Below, piece by piece: positions 16,112 through 23,058 of a DNA stretch of 64,000 nt (the stretch's first letter is position 1; the number at the start of each line of letters is the position of its first letter). The stretch covers positions 380,521 through 444,520 of the forward strand of contig NZ_JH376798.1 of the NCBI RefSeq assembly GCF_000234095.1, given 5' to 3'. This DNA is from Centipeda infelix ATCC 43532 (GTDB lineage: Bacteria; Bacillota; Negativicutes; Selenomonadales; Selenomonadaceae). A model generated the notes under the pieces. The model saw only the letters and a program-made list of their open reading frames with translations. It did no database searches and was not told the DNA's origin. The position numbers and the translations under genes were made by a program.

Positions 16112-16888
16112 ATGAAATCCTTCATTTGTATGATTGCCGCAGGACTTTTTCTCCTGCCTGCATGGGGCGTGAGCGCGGAGAAGAAGGACATCCACGAGGT
16201 CATGACGGCGCAGGAGCACCACGGGAGCACCGCGCCCGCAGAAGCGCATACACGCGCGCGTACATCGGACGAGGAGAGCGTCCTGGACGAGGAGATGGAC
16301 GAGCTGGGCGATGAGCCTGTCGGCTCGGGCGCGGCAGCCGCCACCGCTCATCCCACCGATGAGGGGACGGTGAAAAAGGATGCCGTCGTGGAGCAGTCCG
16401 CACCGCAGGACGGTGGGCACGGGATCGGCATTGCTCCCGTGGCATCCGACGATGCTGCCTACGGCGCGGCGACGGCGATCGAACCCGTGACGCTCGCGGA
16501 CGGCGACTGGGTCTTTATCGAGGGCGACGAGCGGCGCGGCTGGTTCTTTGACCGCGCGAAGATGCAGCGCAACAGCGATGGGAGCATATCCTACTGGCAG
16601 CTCATCCTCTACAACGATCTCGGCAAGGCGCAGTTCGTGAATGCAATGCACGACGAAGCGTACCGCAATGTCGGCTACACACTCCAGCGCCGCGTGCTCG
16701 ACACAAAGAAAAACACGATCCGCACCTACGAGATCATCGCCTATGACGCTGAGAATACCGTCATTACAGACAGCTCGCGCGACGGGCACGCCGCCGAGAT
16801 CCGCCCGCACACGATGGCGGCGAAGGAACGCGATGCCGTGAAGAAGGCGGCGAAGAAACGGAACATCAAAAATAAATCACACACATGA
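16112..16888 (+). CDS. Exported protein with C-terminal adhesin-E-like domain
   Basis: The 258-aa protein has a signal peptide (residues 1-21, ending GVSA) and a long disordered acidic/Ala-rich region (about 25-125). A compact C-terminal domain follows (about 130-235) with WVFIEGDERRGWFFD and a run of alternating beta-like stretches. That pattern recalls surface-adhesin-E-type domains; this is a resemblance only. The tail is Lys-rich. It is probably cotranscribed with the M23 peptidase gene and located in the envelope. Confidence 0.7.
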   Translation: MKSFICMIAAGLFLLPAWGVSAEKKDIHEVMTAQEHHGSTAPAEAHTRARTSDEESVLDEEMDELGDEPVGSGAAAATAHPTDEGTVKKDAVVEQSAPQDGGHGIGIAPVASDDAAYGAATAIEPVTLADGDWVFIEGDERRGWFFDRAKMQRNSDGSISYWQLILYNDLGKAQFVNAMHDEAYRNVGYTLQRRVLDTKKNTIRTYEIIAYDAENTVITDSSRDGHAAEIRPHTMAAKERDAVKKAAKKRNIKNKSHT

Positions 16889-16907
16889 TGAGAATAGATA
16901 TCACATA

Positions 16908-16936
16908 TTGACAGTACGGCAATTTCCTGTTAGAAT
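16908..16936 (+). promoter_or_regulatory. Consensus sigma70 promoter before the hydrogenase region
   Basis: -35 TTGACA (16908-16913), 17-nt spacer, -10 TAGAAT (16931-16936). It is the best promoter in the window apart from rrn. Transcription would start near 16943, about 445 nt before the hydrogenase small-subunit start. Confidence 0.75.
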
Positions 16937-16942
16937 TAATAA

Positions 16943-17238
16943 ATAATTAAGGAAGAGCTGCAAAGCTCTTTCACGTTTCCGAGCAAAAATATCTAAGGGC
17001 ACCATTCCTATGATATTGCGCCTGCGCTGCGGGATTCTCCCAAGATGTGCACAGGGTACGGGCAGAAATGCACGCGCCTTCCCGTCGGGAGGAATCGCCT
17101 CCCCATTGAAAAGGAAGCGACAGAATTGCCGTCACAGGGCTGTTTCATGCGTCTGTTTCAGGATGTGCAGATGCGGCGTATATGGCTGTGTTAAGGGGCT
17201 GTCTGTCGTGCCTTTGGGTGCGGGAGACAGCCCTTTTT
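16943..17238 (+). ncRNA. Candidate structured RNA or leader upstream of the hydrogenase operon
   Basis: The region lies between a consensus promoter and a terminator-like hairpin. It contains hairpins AAGAGCT/AGCTCTT (16953-16970), GTGCA/TGCAC (17047-17073) and GGGAGG/CCTCCC (17087-17103). The last is nested in a longer stem CGCCTTCC/GGAAGCG (17075-17119). An ORF of 96 codons (17010-17300) crosses it but has no ribosome site or protein-like composition. I could not match it to a known riboswitch, 6S RNA, RNase P or SRP RNA. It could be a free small RNA of about 295 nt or a hydrogenase leader. Confidence 0.45.
17193..17238 (+). terminator. Terminator-like hairpin before the hydrogenase operon
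   Basis: Stem GGGCTGTCT/AGACAGCCC (17196-17204 with 17225-17233), a 20-nt loop, then TTTTT. It lies about 150 nt before the hydrogenase start and could be conditional. Confidence 0.6.
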
Positions 17239-17387
17239 GGATGCAAAAAACGAACGCAAAATTAGTTTTCGTACTGCACAAAAGTGTATTTCTTTTTTGA
17301 TGGGATGGGTGTATAATTATAAAAATTTTCTATAACTATGAGCAATAATTATCAATTATAAATGGTGTATTGGTTAGGAGGATTCAT

Positions 17388-18476
17388 GTGAGTAAAAGGG
17401 AGAGTTTGTGGGAGGCCTATCTCGCAAAGGGCATGAGCCGCCGCAGCTTTTTGAAGGGCTGTGTGACGCTCACGTCCCTGATGGGGCTGAGCACGGACAT
17501 GATGACAAAGGTCGTCGAGGCGGCGGAGACGAAGCCGCTGCCGGTCGTGATCTGGCTGCATGGGCACGAGTGCACGGGCTGCGATGAGTCCTTCATCCGC
17601 TCGGGTGCACCGCTTGCATCCGATCTGGTGCTGAACAGCATCGCGCTCGAGTACAGCCATGTCCTGAGTGCGGGCTGCGGCGAGCCGTTCGAGGAGCACC
17701 TCGAGACCACGATCAAAAAGTACCACGGGGAGTACATCCTCGCGGTCGAGGGCGCAGTCGCATCGGGCGCGCACGAGTATACCTGCATGTCGGGCGGACA
17801 TCCCTTCTCGCATACGCTCAAGCGTGTCGCCGAGGGGGCAAAGGCGGTCATCGCCTATGGGACGTGTGCGACGGCGGGCGGCATCCAGGCAGCTGCGCCG
17901 AATCCGACGGAGTCCAAGGGCATCCGCTCGTTCATTGGCGCGAAACCCTACATCGCCGTGCCCGGCTGCCCGCCGATCCCCGAGGTCATGACGGGCGTCG
18001 TCATGCACGTTGCGCTCTTTGGCACGCTGCCCCCGCTCGACGGGGAGGGGCGGCCGCGCCAGTTCTACGGCAACCGCATCCACGACACCTGCTATCGCCG
18101 TCCCTTCTTCGATGCGGGCATGTTTGCCGACCGCTTTGACGACGCGGGTGCAAAGGCGGGCTGGTGTCTCTATCACCTCGGCTGCAGAGGACCTGAGACG
18201 TATAACTCGTGCGGAAATCTGCGCTGGTATCAGGGGCTGTCGTACCCCATTCAGTCGGGTGCGCCCTGTATCGGGTGCAGCAATGCAAATTTCTGGGACG
18301 ATGCACCCTTCTCGAAACGCCTGCCCGAGTATGACGGCATCGACGTGGATATGGTCGGTGCGGGCCTTGCCGTGGCAACGGCGGTCGGTGTCGCGGCACA
18401 CGCGGGCGCGAGCCTTGTACAGAAGAAATGCCACGAGAAGCAGCTCGAAAACGAGGGAAAGCAGGTGCATGAATGA
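17388..18476 (+). CDS. hyaA: [NiFe] hydrogenase small subunit
   Basis: The GTG start at 17388 follows TAGGAGG; the ATG two bases earlier is out of frame and stops at once. The 362-aa protein has a twin-arginine signal (MSRRSFLKG near residue 16), the proximal iron-sulfur motif GHECTGCDES, further cluster cysteines (CRGPETYNSCGN, CIGCSNANFWD) and a C-terminal hydrophobic anchor (AVATAVGVAAHAGASL). This is a periplasm-facing group 1 uptake-type small subunit. It overlaps the large subunit by 4 nt. Confidence 0.95.
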   Translation: MSKRESLWEAYLAKGMSRRSFLKGCVTLTSLMGLSTDMMTKVVEAAETKPLPVVIWLHGHECTGCDESFIRSGAPLASDLVLNSIALEYSHVLSAGCGEPFEEHLETTIKKYHGEYILAVEGAVASGAHEYTCMSGGHPFSHTLKRVAEGAKAVIAYGTCATAGGIQAAAPNPTESKGIRSFIGAKPYIAVPGCPPIPEVMTGVVMHVALFGTLPPLDGEGRPRQFYGNRIHDTCYRRPFFDAGMFADRFDDAGAKAGWCLYHLGCRGPETYNSCGNLRWYQGLSYPIQSGAPCIGCSNANFWDDAPFSKRLPEYDGIDVDMVGAGLAVATAVGVAAHAGASLVQKKCHEKQLENEGKQVHE

Positions 18477-20386
18477 AACACGTTGTTGTCGACCCGATTA
18501 CGCGCATTGAGGGACATCTGCGCGTCGAGATCCAGGTGGATGAGACGACGGGTAAGGTCACGGATGCCATCTCCTCCGGTACGGCATGGCGCGGCCTTGA
18601 GCTCGTCATGAACGACCGCGACCCGCGTGACGCATGGGCATACATTCAGCGCATCTGCGGCGTCTGCACGTCGTCCCATGCGCTCGGCTGCCTGCGTGCC
18701 GTGGAGGATGCGTTCGGTATCACCATTCCGAAGAACGCACACTACATTCGCAACATCATCGCGGCGTGTCTCGGCCATCAGGACCACATCATTCATTTCT
18801 ATCATCTGCATGCCCTCGACTGGGTCAGTCCGCTCGAGGCGCTCAAGGCGGATCCTGCGGCGACGGCGGCACTCCAGAACACGGTGCTCGCAACCTATCG
18901 TCTGCCCTTCCGCGGCCCTGCGGGGCTCGAGACGGAGGCATACCCGCACGACGTACCCGTATCGAACCCCGAGTATTATGCGGCGATCAAGGCGAAGGTG
19001 CAGAAGATCGTGGAGAGCGGCCAGCTCGGTATTTTCTCCGCGCAGTGGTGGGATCACCCCGACTATCAGATGCTGCCGCCCGAGGTGCATCTGATGGCGA
19101 TTTCACACTACCTTGAGATGCTGGACAAGCAGAAGGATCTCGTCGTGCCGCACGTCGTCTTCGGCGGCAAGAACCCGCACCCGCACTATTGCCTTGGCGG
19201 CATGCCCTGCTCCATCTCGATGGAGGACGGCAATGCGCCGATCAACACGGCACGCCTGGCAATTGTTGACCGCTCGATCCAGTCCGCGCGTCACATGATG
19301 AATGACTACTACCTGCCGGATGTGCTCGCCATCGGGCATCTGTATGTGCAGAAGGGCTATGTCTCGGGCGGCGGCCTTGCGAAGGAGCGCGTGCTCGCGT
19401 TCGGCATGTTCCCGCAGGAGCCGTTCAGCGGCGCGACGAACGGCGATTTCTTCAAGGATCTGCTCGTGCGCTGCAACGGCGTTGTCGAGAACTTTGCGGG
19501 CGGCGTGATGCAGGCAAAGGTCTATGACTTTAAGATGGAGGATGTCTCCGACCCCGAGGTCATCAGCGAGAGCGTCGAGCACGGCTGGTACGAGTACAGC
19601 GGCGGAGACAGCAAGGGGCTGCATCCGTGGGAGGGCGAGACGAAGCCGCACTATACGGAGCCGAAGGAAGGCACGAAGACGGAGTGGAAGGCTCTGAACG
19701 AGCAGGGTAAATACTCGTGGCTCAAGACCCCGAAATGGCGCGGCAAGCTCTGCGAGGTCGGCCCGCTCGCGCGTTACATCGTGCTCTACACGAAGGCAAA
19801 GCAGGGGCTGCTCGGCGACCTCACGTGGGCGGAGCAGATGATTGTCGATCAGATCGACGCGGTGACGAAGGTGCTCGGCGTTCCCGTCGAGGCATGGCTG
19901 CCCTCGACGGTCGGTCGCACGGCGGCGCGTGCGCTCGATGCGCAGCTGCAGGCGGAGATCAGCAAGTTCTTCTTTGACAAGCTTGTCGCGAACATCAAGA
20001 GCGGCGACACGCGCGTGGTGAACAACGAGAAGTGGGATCCCTCGACCTGGCCGAAGGAGGCAAAGGGCGTTGGCTTCTACGAGGCGCCGCGCGGCGCGCT
20101 CAGTCACTGGGTCGTCATCAAGGACGGCAAGGTGGCGAACTATCAAGCGGTTGTGCCGACGACGTGGAACGCCTGCCCGCGTGATGATGCGGCGGGACAC
20201 GGCGCATACGAGATGACAATGATGGATACGCCCGTGAAGATTGCGGACAAGCCGCTCGAGATCGTGAAGGCGGTGCGCTCGTTCGACCCGTGCATGGCGT
20301 GCTCGACCCACCTCTTTAACGCGAAGGGGGAGAAGATCCGCGTCGTCACGACCGACCCCTACGCCGGCGTGCGCGTGGACGAATAG
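18473..20386 (+). CDS. hyaB: [NiFe] hydrogenase large subunit
   Basis: The 637-aa protein carries both nickel-binding motifs: RICGVCTSSHALG near residue 60 and DPCMACSTH near the C-terminus. The 19 residues after that His, starting LFNAKGE, are the peptide normally removed by the maturation protease. The N-terminal ITRIEGHLRVE motif is present. It splits or forms H2 at the Ni-Fe centre and is exported with the small subunit through Tat. Confidence 0.97.
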   Translation: MKHVVVDPITRIEGHLRVEIQVDETTGKVTDAISSGTAWRGLELVMNDRDPRDAWAYIQRICGVCTSSHALGCLRAVEDAFGITIPKNAHYIRNIIAACLGHQDHIIHFYHLHALDWVSPLEALKADPAATAALQNTVLATYRLPFRGPAGLETEAYPHDVPVSNPEYYAAIKAKVQKIVESGQLGIFSAQWWDHPDYQMLPPEVHLMAISHYLEMLDKQKDLVVPHVVFGGKNPHPHYCLGGMPCSISMEDGNAPINTARLAIVDRSIQSARHMMNDYYLPDVLAIGHLYVQKGYVSGGGLAKERVLAFGMFPQEPFSGATNGDFFKDLLVRCNGVVENFAGGVMQAKVYDFKMEDVSDPEVISESVEHGWYEYSGGDSKGLHPWEGETKPHYTEPKEGTKTEWKALNEQGKYSWLKTPKWRGKLCEVGPLARYIVLYTKAKQGLLGDLTWAEQMIVDQIDAVTKVLGVPVEAWLPSTVGRTAARALDAQLQAEISKFFFDKLVANIKSGDTRVVNNEKWDPSTWPKEAKGVGFYEAPRGALSHWVVIKDGKVANYQAVVPTTWNACPRDDAAGHGAYEMTMMDTPVKIADKPLEIVKAVRSFDPCMACSTHLFNAKGEKIRVVTTDPYAGVRVDE

Positions 20387-20398
20387 GGGGCGATCCGC

Positions 20399-21082
20399 AT
20401 GAAACAAGAAGTACGCAAGGAGTACTACCTCTTTAGCCCCTTCCTGCGCATCTTTCACTGGCTGATGGTCATTGCGATCATCGTGCTCTTTATCACGGGC
20501 TTCCTCATTACGAAGCCGCCCGTGATCCTTGCCTCCGAGCCGACGAATACGCCGCTCCTGATGAACCTCGTGCGCAACATCCATTTCATTGCGGCGTTTG
20601 CGTTCTGTGCGGGCTTCATCGGACGCATCTACGGCTTTATCATCAATCGCGGTGACCGCCTTTTCCCGCATTTCTGGAAAAAGCAGTATTACCGAGACAC
20701 GATCGATGTTGCGATGCACTACATGCTCATCAAGCCGACACACGCACCGTTCCTGCGCAACCCGCTTGCACGCGCTTCGTACGCGGGGCTGTATGTGCTC
20801 GTTGCCATCGAGGTGCTGACGGGCTTTGCCATGTACTACATGACGGAGCCGTCGGCGATCGGCGGCATCCTGTTCGGCTGGGTGAACCGTGTCCTCGGGA
20901 ATGAGTTCATGTCGCATTTCGTGCATCACTATGCAGCGTGGGCGATCATTCTCTTTGCAATTGGACATTTCTACATGGTCATCCGTGCGGAGTTCATGGA
21001 GGGCGAGGCGGAGGTCTCAAGTATGTTCGCAGGCAGCAAGCTGCTGCGGCATACGGCGGCGGACGCGCAGGATGTGGAGTAG
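20399..21082 (+). CDS. hyaC: Hydrogenase cytochrome b subunit
   Basis: The 227-aa protein has four membrane helices, with histidines at helix positions expected for two b hemes (FHWLM, RNIHFI, HFVHHYAAW, GHFYM). It follows the large subunit by 12 nt, as in hya/hyb/hup operons. It passes electrons from H2 to the menaquinone pool. A 60-bp perfect palindrome lies downstream. Confidence 0.93.
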   Translation: MKQEVRKEYYLFSPFLRIFHWLMVIAIIVLFITGFLITKPPVILASEPTNTPLLMNLVRNIHFIAAFAFCAGFIGRIYGFIINRGDRLFPHFWKKQYYRDTIDVAMHYMLIKPTHAPFLRNPLARASYAGLYVLVAIEVLTGFAMYYMTEPSAIGGILFGWVNRVLGNEFMSHFVHHYAAWAIILFAIGHFYMVIRAEFMEGEAEVSSMFAGSKLLRHTAADAQDVE

Positions 21083-21132
21083 TTCGGTATTGTCGATTGT
21101 CCAGTTTGCCGTGCCAATCTCGCCATGCAAGT

Positions 21133-21224
21133 AACAAGCGCCCCTTCCACCGCCTCGCGGTCCCCCTCCCCCGTCGCGACGGGGGAGGGGGACCGCGAGG
21201 CGGTGGGGGCGCCTGTGGCGGATA
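21133..21224. repeat. Family B repeat, copy B2, with a perfect 60-bp palindrome
   Basis: From 21147 to 21206 the sequence is a perfect inverted repeat with 30-bp arms and no loop, centred between 21176 and 21177. Outer bases pair with a few mismatches. It lies between the cytochrome gene and the HMA protein gene. Confidence 0.92.
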
Positions 21225-21260
21225 CAACAGACATTTATTTAGAATATAAAGGAGCAACAT

Positions 21261-21503
21261 ATGTGTAAAGAATGCGGCTGCGGGCTCGCGGAGAGTACAA
21301 CGCATTTGCAGTTTTTTGTCAAGGGCTATACGGCGGAGAATGCTGCCGCCGTGGAGAAGGCTCTGCTCGGCCTTGCGGGTGTGCTCTATGTACACATCCA
21401 CACGCACGACGGTGAGACGACGGTGGACTATGATCCGGCAAAGACGAAGATGACGGAACTCATCAGCACCTTTGCTGCACACGGTCTGACGGCGGAGCTG
21501 TAG
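21261..21503 (+). CDS. Small HMA-type metal-binding protein with HypB-like CxxCGC start
   Basis: The 80-aa protein begins MCKECGCG and continues as an HMA-like beta-alpha fold (FFVKGYTAEN... VDYDPAKTKMTELI). The HMA domain's own CxxC is not present. MCxxCGC is the high-affinity nickel motif usually found at the N-terminus of HypB, but the HypB encoded two genes downstream lacks it. I infer a nickel donor or sensor for maturation. hypA follows after one base. Confidence 0.75.
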   Translation: MCKECGCGLAESTTHLQFFVKGYTAENAAAVEKALLGLAGVLYVHIHTHDGETTVDYDPAKTKMTELISTFAAHGLTAEL

Positions 21504-21504
21504 G

Positions 21505-21843
21505 ATGCACGAGATGGCGATTGCCGAGGGCATCCTTGACATCGCCCTCACGCACGCGCGGGACAATGATGCGCAGCGCATCGAGCGCATCCACCTCCTC
21601 CTCGGGGAGCTCTCGGGGGTGGAGACGGAGGCGCTGACGCTTGCCTTTCGGACGCTCGTGCGCGGGACAATGGCGGAGACAGCGGCACTGACGTGGACGC
21701 GCATCCCCCTTGCGGGACGCTGCCACGACTGCGGCAAAGAACGCGCGCTGCGCCCGCAGGACTACCTCTGCCCCGACTGCGGCGGCGGGATGGAGTTCAC
21801 GCATGGGCGCGAGATGCGCGTTGACTATATAGAGATGGAATAG
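21505..21843 (+). CDS. hypA: Hydrogenase nickel-insertion protein HypA
   Basis: The 112-aa protein starts MHEMAIAEG; the N-terminal His2-Glu3 nickel site is intact. Two CxxC pairs (CHDC and CPDC) form the zinc site. It delivers nickel to the large subunit with HypB. Confidence 0.96.
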   Translation: MHEMAIAEGILDIALTHARDNDAQRIERIHLLLGELSGVETEALTLAFRTLVRGTMAETAALTWTRIPLAGRCHDCGKERALRPQDYLCPDCGGGMEFTHGREMRVDYIEME

Positions 21844-21845
21844 GT

Positions 21846-22508
21846 ATGAAGGTAGTTGTAAAGGCGGACATCCTCGGACAGAACGAGGCGGCGGCGGCGG
21901 AGAACGCGGCACTCTTTGCGCGGCATGGCATCTACGCGCTGAATCTCCTCGGCTCGCCCGGCTGCGGCAAGACCTCGCTGCTCGAGCAGACACTCGCGGC
22001 ACTCGGCGGGGAGCTGCGCATGGCGGTCATCGAGGGGGATCTCTTCACGACGAAGGATGCGGCGCGCATCGAACGCTGCGGTGCACCTGTCGTGCAGATC
22101 AATACGAGCGGCGGCTGTCATCTGGATGCGGCGATGGTCGCGGCGGCACTTGGGAAACTGGATTTGTCCGCGCTCGACCTCCTCGTGATTGAAAATGTCG
22201 GCAACCTTGTCTGTCCCGCCGAGTTTGCGCTCGGCGAGGATGCAAAGGCGGTCGCGCTCAGCATCACGGAGGGCGACGACAAGCCGCTGAAGTACCCGCT
22301 CATTTTCAAGGAGTCGGCGGTGGCTCTCCTCAACAAGGTGGACATTCTGCCCTATACGAATTTCGATATGGAGGCGGCGGAGCGCGACATCACGGCACTC
22401 CATCCCGGCATTGCCGTGATGCCCGTCTCGTGCCGTACGGGTGAGGGGCTCTCAGCGTGGTATGACTGGCTGCGCGCGCAGGTGCGGGCGAAGAAGAAAC
22501 AGGCGTGA
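21846..22508 (+). CDS. hypB: Hydrogenase maturation GTPase HypB (no N-terminal Cys/His extension)
   Basis: The 220-aa SIMIBI GTPase has P-loop GSPGCGKTSL near residue 38, the metal-site region NVGNLVCPAEF, and the guanine motif NKVD. The N-terminal CxxCGC nickel motif and His-rich stretch found in many HypB proteins are missing. It powers nickel insertion with HypA, from which it is separated by 2 nt. Confidence 0.95.
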   Translation: MKVVVKADILGQNEAAAAENAALFARHGIYALNLLGSPGCGKTSLLEQTLAALGGELRMAVIEGDLFTTKDAARIERCGAPVVQINTSGGCHLDAAMVAAALGKLDLSALDLLVIENVGNLVCPAEFALGEDAKAVALSITEGDDKPLKYPLIFKESAVALLNKVDILPYTNFDMEAAERDITALHPGIAVMPVSCRTGEGLSAWYDWLRAQVRAKKKQA

Positions 22509-22524
22509 CAATAGGAGGAAGGCG

Positions 22525-23058
22525 ATGAGCGTGATCGATGACCAGTTGGTTGCGGTGGCGCCCGTGACGGTGCTCGGGATCGGCAATATTATTTTGCGGG
22601 ACGAGGGCTTTGGCGTGCGTGCCGTGGAGTATCTGGAGGAGCACTTCCACTTTCCACACGATGTCCGTCTGCTCGACGGCGGGACGCTCGGCCCCGAGCT
22701 GCTGCATTTCGTCACGGGGACAGAGAAGCTGCTCATCCTCGATGCGGTCGCGGGCGACGCACCTGCGGGCACGGTCTACCGCTTTGAGGACGACGCGGTG
22801 ATGGCGCATTTTCAGGAAAAGATGTCTTCACATGAAATCGGGATTCAGGATGTGCTCGCGTGGCTGACGGTGACGGAGCGGGCGATTCCAAACGTCGTTG
22901 TGCTCGGGATGCAGCCGTACGAGGTGACGGCGGGGCTCTCGCTCAGTCCGGAGATGGCGGCGGCACTGCCGCGCTTTGCACATCGTGCGGTGGAGGAGCT
23001 GGTGCGCTGGGGTATTGTTCCCGCAGAGCGTTCGAAACAGAGCCGGCAGAGCGCATGA
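22525..23058 (+). CDS. hyaD: Hydrogenase maturation protease (HyaD/HybD/HupD type)
   Basis: The start is ATG 22525 after ATAGGAGGAA. The 177-aa protein has the family motif GIGNIILRDEGFGVRA with the metal-binding Glu, the Asp of LDGGTLG, and HEIGIQDVL with the metal-binding His. It removes the C-terminal peptide of the large subunit after nickel insertion. It overlaps hypF by 4 nt. Confidence 0.93.
   Translation: MSVIDDQLVAVAPVTVLGIGNIILRDEGFGVRAVEYLEEHFHFPHDVRLLDGGTLGPELLHFVTGTEKLLILDAVAGDAPAGTVYRFEDDAVMAHFQEKMSSHEIGIQDVLAWLTVTERAIPNVVVLGMQPYEVTAGLSLSPEMAAALPRFAHRAVEELVRWGIVPAERSKQSRQSA

Noticed and set aside
17010..17300. Protein of 96 aa in the gap before the hydrogenase
   Set aside because: Cys/Arg-rich composition, no ribosome site, and it crosses a hairpin terminator.
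22860..23054. Extended N-terminus of HypF
   Set aside because: These 65 codons are an out-of-frame shadow of the maturation protease; the ATG at 23055 gives the normal length.
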